Of a stretch of 64,000 nt of DNA, positions 10,952-23,005 are shown piece after piece. The position numbers and the translations under genes were made by a program. The stretch spans positions 38,368,501 to 38,432,500 of the forward strand of contig NC_073339.2 of NCBI RefSeq assembly GCF_027580225.2, read 5' to 3'. Origin of the DNA: Misgurnus anguillicaudatus. Lineage: Eukaryota > Chordata > Actinopteri > Cypriniformes > Cobitidae. Under the pieces are notes generated by a model that searched no databases, was not told where the DNA came from, and saw only the letters and a list, made by a program, of their open reading frames with translations. The stretch's first letter is position 1; every line of letters starts with the position of its first letter.

Positions 10952-11340
10952 ACACTGCAAAAATTACTTTCTTTCTTAGTATTCTTGTCTGGTTTCCAGT
11001 AGAAATATCTAAAAATTCTTAAATTAAGATGCAATTTCTTGATAACCAAAATGACCTAAGAAAATAAGTCTAGTTTATAAACAAAAAATATACAATTTAA
11101 GTGAATTTGTGCTTAAAACAAGCTAAAATATCTGCCAATGGGGTAAGAAAAAAATCTAAAAATAAGTTTTATTTTTTCTTAAACACTTAATTTAAGCAAA
11201 CATTTCTCACCCCATTGGCATATAATTTTGCTTGTTTTAAGCACAAATTCACTTAGTTTTTGTCAAAAAATTTGACTTATTTTCTTAGTTCATTTTGCTT
11301 ATCAAGAAAATACATTTTGATTTAAGAATTTTTAAATATA
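10952..11340. mobile_element. palindromic MITE
   Basis: The left arm (about 10955-11150) and right arm (about 11165-11340) are inverse copies: GTGCTTAAAACAAGC against GCTTGTTTTAAGCAC, and CCAATGGGGT against ACCCCATTGG. Related fragments are at 8072-8215 and 13128-13440. Confidence 0.8.
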
Positions 11341-11434
11341 TTCATGATGGCTTCATTGCAGAATTGATAAACACATAATATAGGCTATTTTTGGTTTATT
11401 TTAGGCTATTTGAGGATTTTAAGTTTTGTTGCCT

Positions 11435-11578
11435 CTTACACAGTAAAAAGTGAAAAGTTGGGGTTAAAAAATTACTTCAATTGGTAACTCTTTTCAACTT
11501 AAATTTTCACTGTAGGAACAACCTAATATTTTTAGGTGTTACCAATTTAAGTAATTTTGATACTTTTTTAAAGTGTAT
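11435..11578. mobile_element. small MITE (CACAGTAAAAAGTG type)
   Basis: An imperfect inverse repeat: GGTAACTC against GTGTTACC, AATTACTTCAATTGG against CCAATTTAAGTAATTTT. Ends resemble the fish CACTGTAAAAA element seen also at 28688 and 33950. Confidence 0.55.
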
Positions 11579-12612
11579 TGCACTGCAATTTGTGTGCATG
11601 CGAATGTTAGTACAGTATGGATGTTGTGTAGACAATTGTCAGTACAGCATTCTATGACAACAGTGTAGACCAAGATTAAAGTAAAAGTAAAAATTGGTTT
11701 GCATCATCGGTCAAGAGTTTACAAAGATGTTTATGTGTACAGTAGCATTTTTCATGCTTTAAAATGATTACATTAAACATGTTTAAGTGTTTTTGCAACT
11801 ATTTAATATTTTATTGGTACATAACATTGATTTAGTGAAAACATGTCTGTTTTGAACTAGATGCCAACTGTGGGCGCTTGCCAGCATTTCTTCAGCTAAG
11901 TGCTTTGGTTGCTGTGATACTTCGGTTTTGTTAATCAGCCAATGTACGATGTGCCGGTTGGTAGTTGTGGTATTTGTCCCACCCCTCCTCCACCGTAATT
12001 GAACGGCTAAGTGAAAAGTGACATTGACTACATTGAAAAAAAACGCAGAGTTTGAGTTCAATACGAACAAAACCTACCAGCTGCTAAAAGCGTGGAATTT
12101 CTATTGGAAACAATTAAAAACATATGCTGGCCTTGGTGTACACGCCCCCTTATATCATTAAATTGAAATCTCTGAGTTGATGGAATAATAAAAGAAACCT
12201 TTCAACTTAAACAAACGCTTGGATGAAACAGAATATAATTAAAAACTTGTAATAATAATTCAAAAATGTGAAATATGCAGCTTTGCTGATGCATTGACAT
12301 AATTTCCACCAAAACAGGATGTTATTGTGGGTCATTTTGTGTGGCTCCTCCCCATTTTACTAAAGTCAATAGCGGTTAGCCTACCTCACAGCCTGGAATC
12401 TGATGAGTATCTTTTAAGACAAAATGTTAAATGCTATCTCATTTGTAAGTTGCTTTACACAAAAGCATCTGCTAAAATGTAAAAAACGTAAAAGTGAAGT
12501 GCAAAATGATGTCCTAAAAATGATTGGCGGAAGTCAGAGACCTAAAATTTTAAACTCTTCTAAATGTAAATTTTGTCAATGTTTTGGTGGACAATAGTTT
12601 ATATCAATACAC
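11579..12612. other. intergenic, no gene seen; SINE/L2-type tail at about 12440-12482
   Basis: No gene recognised. TAAGTTGCTTTACACAAAAG followed by CATCTGCTAAAATGTAA near 12440-12482 is the conserved 3' tail common to fish SINEs and L2-type LINEs (family knowledge). The rest is AT-rich. Confidence 0.5.
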
Positions 12613-13123
12613 TTGGGGTGTCAACAATAATCGATTCGGCAATGCATCGCAATGCGCACATGCACAATTCAGCATCGATGCAGCAAAGTGCCATGTCAAT
12701 GTTTATTTTCTGGCCTCGAGTGGACAATAAAGTTGTGAAGTTACAATTACTTCCAGGGGCATAACAACAACAATCAAGATGGCTGAGGCGGAGAGAGATG
12801 ACAGTGATAGACGGGTAAATAAAAACGCACCCTTTTCCATGGAAAGTGGACATATGGGCACATTTCAGATTCTACGAAGTTAATGTGAAACTAGACAAGA
12901 CTTACGCTGTGTGTAAATTCTCATCTCAGGTATATAATTGTCATTGTCTTAAAGCTGCTAAGCTACCGTTTTTGTTGACAATAGTTGCACTTGACTGATT
13001 AAAAATTTGCCTTGTTGTGTACAGTAGAATTCTGATGCATCGTAGAATCGAATTGAATTGAATCGTTACCTGGTGAATCGTAATTGAATCGAATTGTGAG
13101 GGAAGTGCCAATGCACACCCCTA
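12613..13123 (+). mobile_element. hAT element carrying a BED-finger exon
   Basis: The ends TTGGGGTGT and ACACCCCTA (one mismatch) are flanked by an exact 8-bp duplication CAATACAC (12605-12612 and 13124-13131). ATCGATT/AATCGAATT motifs crowd both ends. It retains what looks like a transposase first exon at 12779-12929. Confidence 0.88.
12779..12929 (+). pseudogene. N-terminal BED-finger exon of hAT transposase
   Basis: The frame MAEAERDDSDRRVNKNAPFP leads into IWAHFRFYEVN and DKTYAVCKF, matching the W..F and DKT-AVCK start of ZBED-type fingers. It ends at CTCAG/gtatat, a plausible splice donor. No downstream transposase exon remains in the 511-bp element. Confidence 0.6.
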
Positions 13124-13127
13124 CAAT

Positions 13128-13440
13128 ACACTTCAAAAATACTTTCTTTCTTAGTATTTTTGTCTTGTTTTCAGTACAAATATCAAAAATTTTCTAAATC
13201 AAGATGTATTTGCTTGATGAGCAAAATGACCTAAAAAAAGTTGTTTTTAGACAAAAATATATTTAAGTGATATATTAAAAAATATATATATTAATTGTGC
13301 TTAAAACAAGCAAACAAATCTGCCAATGGAGTAAGACATTTTTTATTGATTTAAGTGTTAAAGAAAACAGCAAACTTATTTCAAGATTATTTTTGAACCC
13401 CATTTGCAAATTGTTTTTGCTTGTTTTAAGCACAAGTTCA
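13128..13440. mobile_element. palindromic MITE copy (same family as 10952)
   Basis: Arms share GCTTAAAACAAGCAA against TTGCTTGTTTTAAGC, and the left arm carries TACTTTCTTTCTTAGTATTTT. It abuts the right target duplication of the hAT at 12613-13123. Confidence 0.7.
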
Positions 13441-13444
13441 TTTA

Positions 13445-13700
13445 AATATGTACCCTGGGTACCAGCCGATCTTAGTCCCGCTCACAACATTTTAAAAGAA
13501 GGGAAGATCGGTCTGGGGTTTCTCCGTTGAGGAGCTACTATGCAAGACCCAAAGCTGGTCGACCAATCAAATTGTCAGGGCGGGCTTTATACAATGATGG
13601 ACAGATGATCAACAGTAACGTAATCAACCACGTCATCAAAGATCGCGTGTGTTGAATCTATTTACAACAAAATGGCTGCCGCTGTAGAATTCAGATGTGT
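13445..13700 (+). other. GC-richer block of unknown type
   Basis: Contrasts with its AT-rich neighbours. Includes CCAGCCGATCTTAGTCCCGC, a CCAATCAAATTG CCAAT-like motif and AAAATGGCTGCCGCTG at the right. It could be the 5' end of a decayed element or a gene fragment. I do not recognise it. Confidence 0.35.
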
Positions 13701-13714
13701 GGACTCCTGATGTA

Positions 13715-14192
13715 CCTGTGGCACTTTATTTTACAGTACATGTACTTATTTTGTACATACAGTAAGTACATGTCATTAATTACACTGGCCTGTAAGAACT
13801 ACATGTATGCACTTACCATGTACATACAATTTGTAAGTACAGTGGTGTTTGTTATTAGTTGTCATATATGTACACTATAAGTACATTTCATTAACCCGCA
13901 CTTGCCAGTAAGTACTAAATACTTATATTGTACATTCATTTGTAAGTACAGTAATGTTTCTTGTTAGTTACAGTATACATACACTATAAGTATGTATCTA
14001 GTATTACCCAGTACTTACCTAGAGTTACATAATAACTATTAAGTATATGCCACTGGTAAGTACAGTAATGATAGCCTTTAATTACCATGTAGATACTCAA
14101 AAGTAAGTACCACACATGTGTCTGTAAGTACAACATATTTACCATTTATGTACAAGGTAAGTACACGTACTGTGAAATAAAGTGCTACCGAA
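13715..14192. mobile_element. MITE with 'GCACTTTATTTTACAGTA' ends and TAAGTAC arrays
   Basis: The left end GGCACTTTATTTTACAGTAC is matched inversely by GTACTGTGAAATAAAGTGCT at the right. Nine TAAGTAC motifs are spread through 480 bp, mostly in plus orientation. Non-coding. Confidence 0.8.
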
Positions 14193-15244
14193 ATTTCTAT
14201 TTAAAAAAATCTAATTAGCTTTCCTATTTATCTCAATAAAGAAAGACATGTTTTCCTGCTGAAAGCTTAGACATTTCTGTTTTCAAATATTTTTTAAAAC
14301 CTTGACCTCCTGGTTAGCACCGTGTTTATTTGACATAGATGCTGATTAAATACTGAAGAAAAATAGAAGATCTAGAAGCTTGTTTTTGAATTTAGCAAAA
14401 TCCCAGTGAGTGTATATGTGTGTACTGTTTGTAAGTGGATATGTGTTTGTCTGTTTGTGTTGTTCACACATCTTACTATCGCTCTGTGGTAGTGTAGTAC
14501 GACCGTTAATTGTACCCTAAGAGAAACACAGAACAGGTATAAACCAAACCTGTCAGACATGCTCATAACACATCGACACACACAAATAAGCTTTGTGCTC
14601 ATTAAAAGCATGTTTTTGATTTTACCACACGCACAAATCTTTCCATGTTTATACATCTGCCATCTTATTACTTTGCTTTCATCATTTTTTTCTGTATTGT
14701 TGAGTCTGTGGACTACAGTAGTAATAAAAGGAGAGAGAAAGGTAATCAATAAAAATGTTGTTGTAAAGTCACAGTAGTTGGTAAACAGTAACGGCAAAAG
14801 TTATTTTCGTTTTTTTTATTACGATGCCATATTTGTTCTCTGAAGCTAAAACCAATCATTTTATATTGAAACTACGCAAGTTTTATATTGTTTTGATGTG
14901 ATGCCATTATATGTACAAATACGTGTACTGGGGGAGTTATTTTTGTACCTCTCGGTCACACATCACAATAATTAAATGTTTGTACAGTGTTCTCTTGCTG
15001 TACATCTTCACATGCGTTTAGCACTCCAGCACACTTAAAACAACAAACTAATGAGCTGTGTTTACTTTGTTTGTTTCGCAAATTCCACTAGATTAAATTT
15101 TTAATTAGTAATGACTGATGGTAAAATGCAATTAAAATGTAAATATTGTCCATGTCTCTGTGAAGGATGAAATGTTAGTGCATTAGTAATAGCTCACCCT
15201 GTGACTTCCTGTCATAAAGTAAAATATAAAAATAACAGTTCACA
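14193..15244. other. intergenic, no gene seen
   Basis: AT-rich. Open frames on both strands near 14370-14800 lack codon bias or recognisable domains. No repeat recognised. Confidence 0.5.
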
Positions 15245-15257
15245 TATGGCGATGCTT

Positions 15258-15455
15258 TAAAGGGCACATATTATGCCCATTTTACAAGATGTAATGTCTC
15301 AGGGGTGCCCGGAATGTGTCTGTGATTTTTCAGCTCAAAATACCCCACAGATAATTTATTGGAGCATGTCAATAATGCCCCTATTCAGGTGGGAGCAAAA
15401 AGCACTAATTTCTGTCTGAGTCAATGCTATCTTTAACCGCTTTTTAAACACTTTT
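15258..15455. mobile_element. MITE fragment, 'TTAAAGGGCACATATTATG' family
   Basis: Begins TTTAAAGGGCACATATTATG and continues CAGCTCAAAATACCCCACAG and ATAATTTATTGGAGCAT. A related copy is at about 24015-24200 (GCTTAAAATACCATATAG, ATAATTTATTATAGCAT). Confidence 0.6.
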
Positions 15456-15946
15456 AGGCTACGTTTACACGGAAACGATCTGAAGAGAAAACGCAAAAGT
15501 GGCATTGCATTATCACTTTTCATTCCACATTTATACAAGCATTTTGGGGGGAATCTGAGTGTATATGGTGACGCAAAACTGTATGATATTCGATGTAGTA
15601 TGCACTCCAGGCAGCTAGGTGGCAATGTGAAGCACTGACACACAACAACACCGCGCGCCTGCATACAACCTTCCTTCCTATTTTCCTGAACTGAAGCATA
15701 CCTGTGACGTAAACACGCACGCGACGAGAGCCACCTCGAGCAGACATTTGCGTTTTTAACATAGACTGTAAAAAAAGATGGACGTAGTGCCGGTGACGTC
15801 ACCCATGTGTTTCTGAAGATTGTTTTTGAAGCTTAAAGTAGGCGGTGCCTTCCGTCGACATCTTGACTACGCATAAATCCAAAAATGGGTTAAAAGGTAG
15901 GACGTGAGTGAAGCTGAGGTGACTGGTTGCTGAAACTACGCCTGCC

Positions 15947-17122
15947 CAGAGCCATAGAAGGATAGAGTTACGTCAAGTCCGTTCACTCCAATGGAACGTT
16001 TTTTTTACAGCAATGGCGGACCACGGAGTCTCTCCAGAGTTCCTGGAAGTCACAGTCAGCTCCATAAAGAGTTGCATTAGAAAGATTTAATGTGTTGAAC
16101 TTAATACAAGTTTTAAGACTTAATACGCTTGACAAAAAAGATTGTATGTTAGCAATACATGTAAATCGAATGACTTTATGCATCAGTGTGTTTGTAGTGC
16201 ATTATTTCTCATTTAATTAGTACATTTAGGGGGTATTAGTAGAAAACGGGTCAGGCTAGGACAAGCTGTGGATAACTTTAGCAACACACAACAAACCACG
16301 GACAGTCTTGTATTGGTAAATTTCGTTTTCTTAATGCAGATTCATCCATTATTGTAAATATTGTGTAATTAGAGAGGCTAAATAAAGTCATGGTGGTATA
16401 AAGTGCATATTTATGCATCAACGTATGGGTGGAATGTTTTTAACACTGTGGTTTTGCTGGTTAATAAATAAAATAAAATAAATGTATTTATTAACATCAA
16501 ATCTATACTTAAATAGTTAAGAGATTAGTAATCATTTAAAGTGATGATGATGATGTTATTTCCCATCAGATGTTTATATTAACAACAAAAAGAAAACTAC
16601 ACTAAGCCAGAAATATTATTACAATTTATAATAAATTAAACAAAGTGCTTGGTAAGTGTTTTTTAATGTTGTGCTTTGTATATTTATAAATTAAACCAGT
16701 ATGAGTTACATTCACAGCACATTCACTTTGTACATTATAAACAAGCATAACATTATAAACTTACATTAGTACAGTGTGATGCATTTTAAAGGGCTAAAGG
16801 CAGCGTAAAACATGTTAACAAGCCACATACCAGCAGATGACCATACAAATGTTCCTATATTGGTGGATTTAATTTGTCAAAAAACATTGTTTATATAACT
16901 ACATAACAATACTACATTCACATTTTGATGTGATATATAAATATTGTAAAAAAATGCGTTTCTTGACTATAAATTAAGAAAAATCACAGCTCTTTGCCTT
17001 TAACTCAATGTATTTCAATGGCTCACTATGGGCTTCTAGGAACTAACTGAAGTCTCCGTGAATCACGTGACGGCTGAGCTTCTGGACTTCCGTTGTCACA
17101 ACTCTGTTTCTCTATGGCTCTG
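15947..17122. mobile_element. non-autonomous hAT element (CAGAGCCATAG ends)
   Basis: Terminal CAGAGCCATAG and CTATGGCTCTG are exact inverses, extended by similar CAGAGTT sequence. An exact 8-bp duplication CGCCTGCC lies at 15939-15946 and 17123-17130. The 1.18-kb interior is AT-rich and non-coding. Confidence 0.88.
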
Positions 17123-17214
17123 CGCCTGCCTAGCTCAACTTTAGTTACAGTAATGGCTGTTCAACCGTCACTCAAGTGGCCACGCCCTTAATTATGCCGA
17201 ACTTTAAGGCTTAA

Positions 17215-17937
17215 AGGAATAGTCTACTCATTTTCTATATTAAAAGATGTTATTACCTTAACTAAGAATTGTTGATACATCCCTCTATCATCTGTGTGCG
17301 TGCACGTAAGCGCTGGAGCGCGCTGCGACGCTTCGATAGCATTTAGCTTAGCCCCATTCATTCAATTGAACCATTTAGAGATAAAGTTAGAAGTGACCAA
17401 ACACATCAACGTTTTTCCTATTTAAGACGAGTAGTTATAGGAGCAAGTTTGGTGGTACAAAATAAAACGTAGCGCTTTTCTAAGCGGATTTAAAAGAGGA
17501 ACTATATTTTATGGCGTAATAACACTTTTGGGAGTACTTCGACTCGCCTGAAAAGTCCGCTCCCCTTCTCACTCTCATAATGGGAGAGGGAGGGTGTTAC
17601 TGCGCCGAGTCGAAGTACTCCCAAAAGTGCTATTACGCCATAAAATATAGTTCCTCTTTTAAATCCGCTTAGAAAAGCGCTACGTTTTATTTTGTACCAC
17701 CAAACTTGCTCCTATAACTACTCGTCTTAAATAGGAAAAACGTTGATGTGTTTGGTCACTTCTAACTTTATCTCTAAATGGTTCAATTGAATGAATGGGG
17801 CTAAGCTAAATGCTATCGAAGTGTCGCAGCGCGCTCCAGCGCTTACGTGCACGCACACAGATGATAGAGGGATGTATCAATAGTTCTTAGTTAAGGTAAT
17901 AACATATTTTAATATTGAAAATGAGTAGACTATTCCT
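17215..17937. mobile_element. long perfect-arm palindrome flanked by TTAA
   Basis: Arms of about 335 bp are almost identical inverses around a loop of about 50 bp (about 17551-17602). Ends are AGGAATAGTCTACTCATTTT and its inverse. TTAA lies at 17211-17214 and 17938-17941, the site used by piggyBac-type transposases. A single-arm copy lies at 21060-21382. No coding capacity. Confidence 0.9.
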
Positions 17938-18383
17938 TTAATATAATTTAAACGGATGAGTTACAAAAAAATGCACCCCCCTCACAAATGTCATAAAGGG
18001 CAAGCTAGCTATACTGACCAAAAACTATTTTTGTACCAGGCTGTAAGAATATTTTCTACCGTATAGTAGAATTTTAACTTGGGGGAATGTGGGAATTGAC
18101 TCTCTTTTGGAGCCAGCCTCAAGTGACCAGTCGATGAATTGCAGTTTAAATCACTTCCTTATTGGCTTCATTAGTGAGATCGGAAGGATGACCCTCGGTT
18201 TTTTACCCTTTAGACGAGAGCGCGACGGTAGAGTGTTTTTAGGATTTTAACTCTGGAGGGTGGTTTCACTTTTTTGCGTTTTTAAGCCACAAAAACCCTG
18301 TCGTCATGTAAACGAAAGGCACATCCGATAAAATATTTTTTTACGTTTTCACCCTCAAGCGCTCTCGTGTAAACAGGGCCTTA

Positions 18384-20339
18384 GACAAGCTTTTGGATCA
18401 AATTAACCAGTCAGTCAGTGGCCATGGGTGGGGCTTTGTTTGTGTGTCATCACATTAACAAGAGAATCAGAACAGCATGTATAATGAGACTGCTTTGTTT
18501 AATGAAGTTTATTTAACTAAGTTTGGGAGGAGCATGGTCATGTGATCCAACCAATCAGTGCAAAGGGGTGCCTATAAATGGCAGTCCCTCACCTCTGTCC
18601 CATGACAGATTTTTTGCAGCATCCCTCCTCCACCCCATCACCTCACTTTCATCTAGATTCATTTATCACAGTTAAAGAGAGGGGAGTACTCTGGGTTCGG
18701 GCTAAAATTCCAAGCTCGGAGCCCTCTCCTCGGACAGCACGCCAAATATCCTTTATATCATTCCCTATCGATTACATGTTAATGCAAACTCATGAAATTG
18801 TGATTATAAAAGGAGTAGGTGGATATTTTTCATTGTAGGGTTGTTGTGTTCACAAACTGCCAACACACATTTATGTCCACACCTTGTTAAAATGGATTTT
18901 GCATATATGTTTCCTTCATATTGTTGAATCTCACTGGTTCTCACGTCTTGTGACAAAACACACATACTGCAAGTAGTAACGAGACTCTTGAAAACTAGTG
19001 ATATCAGTGAGATTCAACATTATTGACATGATGCTGTATTTGAACTTACCCTGCTGGTCACCATGCTGCCATGAATATGTTACATATTAATCACCAAATA
19101 AGCCAGGATTTTCTCTCAACTGTACTGTTTTGCTTCAGAAACTTATTTTAACCCCTTGTCGTCTTCAGATTACTTTAATGATAGATGTACAGTATGTGGA
19201 AGATAGCATGATGTCATTTTAATATAAAATATTTTTGTTCAACTGAAGAAAGGAAGTCGTACACATCTGGGATTGTTGCTTTTTTATAATTTTGGAAACT
19301 GACAGTTCCTTGTTTATCTGCATTGTGATCCATAATGTGCTTGCTTTCTTTAATCCCAGAATTCCAGGAATTTGCCTATCATTTTCCCATCAAAGCTTAG
19401 AGGTGCATTTTAAGAGCTGGGTGCCGCCACCAACTGGGACTTATCTGTGCCACCCTCCAAATGGCCATAAACTTTAGCGTTTAATCTGACACATTTTAAT
19501 CAACTTTTATTTAACTAGGTTGGTCCCACTGCGACTGTAAATCTCCTACAGGAGAGAGCTGTTATTTTACAGGTACAAAGTAAAGCAAAGGTCTTTACCC
19601 CGCAGGAAGCGCTGGTCACCCGCAATGCATTGCCCATAATAGCGTTTTAATTTGACAGCACAGTAGGTTAGTGTTGTAATTTTGACTGTATAGCATTTTT
19701 ACTGTGCATACGGCTGCGTGTAACCAGAATCTATGTACAGGCCCTATGTGCACACCAGGTGTTTGTGAATTAGCTGATATGCTTGTCCTCAGACTGACTC
19801 TGTCGGCACTCTTTCTGTGGTGCTGCTACAGGGGTTATTTCTGCTTTCAGCTGGCTATTCTTGTCCTTGGACAGTGCACTGCATCATGGATCTGCTTGTA
19901 TTATCTCTTGGGAAAATACAATGCTCAAAAGATCGTCTCTCTCTAGAATAGTTCTTTCCAACTCTGTCTCTCAATTGTCTCAGTCAAAGTTAGCAAAATA
20001 ATGCAGACAGGTTGATATTTTCGGAAAAAGTTTAGGTAAGCAATAAGGTACGAGATGCTGTGCTGTATCGTGGAATAAGTCATTGCTGAAGGATGTTTAG
20101 GGTGCCTACAACCCCTTCAGCCTTGATTTATTCAGGATGTGGCACAAGCCTGAAGTACCTTATTGCTTTTATAAAACGGTTACCGCACAATACAAATAGT
20201 AAAGTAAAGAACTATGTATCAACGGAACTCTCGTGGAGTAAAATCACTAAAAGCTTTCCTTCCACCGAAAAATAGTCCATGACCACCTGTTAGCAGCAGA
20301 ATGTTTATGTTTAATAGCTTGGTGTTTGCTAAGGGTGCT
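18384..20339. other. intergenic, no gene seen
   Basis: No coding gene recognised. A hairpin at 18924-19018 pairs GTTGAATCTCACTG with CAGTGAGATTCAAC. Short frames at 18578-18838 and 19704-19946 have no recognised domain. Confidence 0.5.
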
Positions 20340-20354
20340 GCAGTGACCCATACG

Positions 20355-20805
20355 GCTATATATATATATTATTTGCAAAAATAATTTTATATATTTTTCA
20401 AAATATACAAGAAATGGCCAGAAAATATATATTTTTCACCAATATATTTTTGGCCCGTTTTTTATATTTGGAAATATATTTTAAAAATAAATATATCTAA
20501 AGCATTTATAGTCATGTTGCATTAAAAGAAAAACTTTATATTTTATAAACCTGTAAACATAACAGGTTTGTAAAATATTAAATATATTTTTAACAGCAAA
20601 AATACTTATATTTTTATATTTTATACAAACTTACACATTTTTGCCATATGTGTTGTAAAATTAGAAAGGTATTTGTTGCCCTGAAATACATTTTGAAATA
20701 TATGTTAATATATTTTCAAATTCAAAAATATATTTAATTAAGCTTTACTTTCCACAAAATGTATTTAATATATATTTAATTTATTTTTGCCATATGAGGA
20801 TACAC
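20355..20805. repeat. AT-rich element with repeated AAATATATTTTT
   Basis: Multiple AAATATATTTTT-like words and the inverse pair TTGCAAAAATAA / TTATTTTTGCCATA suggest a small non-autonomous element. Boundaries uncertain. Confidence 0.4.
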
Positions 20806-21059
20806 AGAATCATTGGGTGGAGTGGTCATATGTTTTATCGTAAATAAAACACTGAGTCGAATTGAGAAGAACGTGAAAGTTGAGCAGAAAGCCTATTGAC
20901 CAATCAGAATAAATGACTGGAACTAAACATTTAGAATGTAAAATGGTTGCTTGGTTGATAATATCATTATTGTTATACTATAAGTATAGCTTTTTTGCTG
21001 CATGTATTATTATTAAACCAGGGAAAATATTGTAGGCAATTTTCACCAACTCAGTTTTG

Positions 21060-21382
21060 GTACTCCCAAAAGTGCTATTACGCCATAAAATATAGTTCCT
21101 CCTCTAAATCCGCCCAGAAAAGCGCTACGTTTTATTTTGTACCACCAAACTTGCTCGTATAACTACTCGTCTTAAATAGGAAAAACGTTGATGTGTTTGG
21201 TCACTTCTAACTTTATCTCTAAATGGTACAATTGAATGAATGGGGCTAAGCTAAATTCTATCGAAGCGTCGCAGCGCGCTCCAGCGCTTACGTGCACGCA
21301 CACAGATGATAGAGGGATGTATCAACAATTCTTAGTTAAGGTAATAACATATTTTAATATAGAAAATGAGTAGACTATTCCT
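21060..21382. mobile_element. single-arm copy of the 17215 palindrome
   Basis: Runs from TACTCCCAAAAGTGCTATTA to ACTATTCCT, nearly identical to the right arm of 17215-17937, and is followed by TTAA at 21383-21386. The left arm and loop are absent. Confidence 0.88.
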
Positions 21383-21386
21383 TTAA

Positions 21387-22469
21387 AATTCGTTTCATCC
21401 TAGGGCATTATTTTAACGCTCTAAGCGCATGGTCTACAGCTTACGCCGCAAGTTCACTTAGCGCATGACCAAATCCACTTTTGCTAGTTTAACAACAGGA
21501 AAAATGGTCTATGCGCCTGGCACACAGTCTAAAAGGGTAGTTCCTATTCTCATAATCGGAAAAACTGTAATTACAAATATGCCCCCCCCCCCCTTTTTAG
21601 CACTGGGCCTGAACACACCTCATTTTCAAGCCAGCATGCCCACTTGCATACAACATGATGCTGGACACATTGCGCTGCATTGCACCGGTGTATGATAGGG
21701 CCCTTATTCTTTGTGCTTCAACTTCATTTCTTGAGGCTATGGATTGGTCTGTATTAAATCGCTGAGAATTTTATATTTTCACATATTATTATGGCTTTAG
21801 AAAGAAAACACTATTGAAATGTTTTCCTTTTCTGCTACAAACCCTTTACTGTATGTTGTATTTTTTTATTGTTTAACGCTGAAGTGTGCATTTTTTTAAA
21901 CCAGTTCCAATTTGCAGAAACATGTACGCGTCTGTTGCTATTTGACTTTCCTGAAAAGTGCATGCTTTTTCACTGTATCAAACCATACTGACCAGTCTGA
22001 CATAGCAACATTGACACGGTAGTTTGGCAAGTGGCAGACAGAGGACTGTTAGGAAAACCTGTTCAAAGATAATAAATGACCATGTCTAAAATAGCCCGGT
22101 ACTCAAATTCGTTCCCCTGCACTCGTTGAACGGAGTAAGTCATGCTAGTGAAGTCACTGTGACAGTACCTTTATAAATTATCTTAATAGGTATTTACCTG
22201 TGTTACAAATATGTACATTTGAGGTATTAATATGCATCCTTTAGGAACAACGTTGTACTTTTTTAAACGGTACCACACCACCTTTACCTTTTTTTCTAGG
22301 AGTGTAGGAAATAGTAGACATAAGACACAAACAACGAAGTCATTATCTTTGGATACCTGGCCTGCCCACCTTAAGCTGCTAACGTTCGCAACCCCTTCAA
22401 GAAATGCAAATGTAGCTCTTTACTTATGCTTTATGCAGGTACTCACGATACATTTGGATGTAAGTCCAA

Positions 22470-22472
<3 letters not shown>
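21387..22472. other. intergenic, no gene seen
   Basis: No gene. A C-homopolymer lies at about 21582-21593. A GTACCTTT/GGTAC element fragment may lie around 22165-22305. Confidence 0.45.
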
Positions 22473-22474
<2 letters not shown>

Positions 22475-22516
<42 letters not shown>

Positions 22517-22528
22517 CGCTCGCTCGCT
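22475..22528 (+). repeat. (CT)n then (CTCG)n microsatellite
   Basis: About 38 bp of CT followed by four CTCG units. Confidence 0.95.
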
Positions 22529-22904
22529 TACTCTCGGCAGAAATGAGGTCCGCCCAGGTGTTCATTAAGTTCTAATCGATTCATCTCGGGCTAAGCTGAT
22601 ATTATATTTCCCTCAGAAGGTGCTCCTGATGTGCAGCATTATTGAATGCTTTAGAAGTGGATGAAGAACAGCGGGACTGTTTTCTGTTTACAGTACAGCA
22701 TAATGAATGATCTGATAGTGCTTTAAAAATATGTGCGTAGACGAGCTTCATGTTAGCTGATGTTCAATTCTGAACAACGTAACACCAACCCTGAAAGCAC
22801 ACCTACTAAATTAAATGAGGTCTTGACTGATAAAACAATACTATATAGAATGTGAGGGTGCAGTATGCATATATTATGGACATACACTTTTATTTATTGT
22901 TTTA

Positions 22905-23005
22905 ACCTATAGTTGGGTTAAATATGGACAAACCCAAAAGTTGGGTTATAAATAAACCTATGCTGGGTTATTTTAACCCAAACCATCATTTATAAAGAAC
23001 CCATC
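22905..23005. mobile_element. small MITE with GGGTTA/TAACCC inverse repeats
   Basis: TTTAACCTATAGTTGGGTTA at the left and GCTGGGTTATTTTAACCCA at the right, with internal AACCCAAAAGTTGGGTTA. A similar element is at 34262-34370. Confidence 0.55.

Larger units (their letters stand above)
15456..18383. mobile_element. composite of nested elements bounded by 'GTTTACACG' ends
   Basis: The left TAGGCTACGTTTACACGGAA and the right, inversely TAAGGCCCTGTTTACACGAG, look like a divergent terminal inverted repeat. Inside lies a second element running from about 15758 (AGACTGTAAAAAAAGATGGA) to about 18170 (GGAGCCAGCCTCAAGTGACC). This is itself broken by a hAT (15947-17122) and a TTAA palindrome (17215-17937). 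The outer pairing is weaker than the inner ones. Confidence 0.5.

Noticed and set aside
14372..14797. Minus-strand frame of 141 residues
   Set aside because: AT-rich, no recognisable domain and no splice or start context. Chance openness is sufficient.
15356..15802. Minus-strand frame of 148 residues
   Set aside because: It spans the junction of two repeat fragments and shows no domain or conserved motif.
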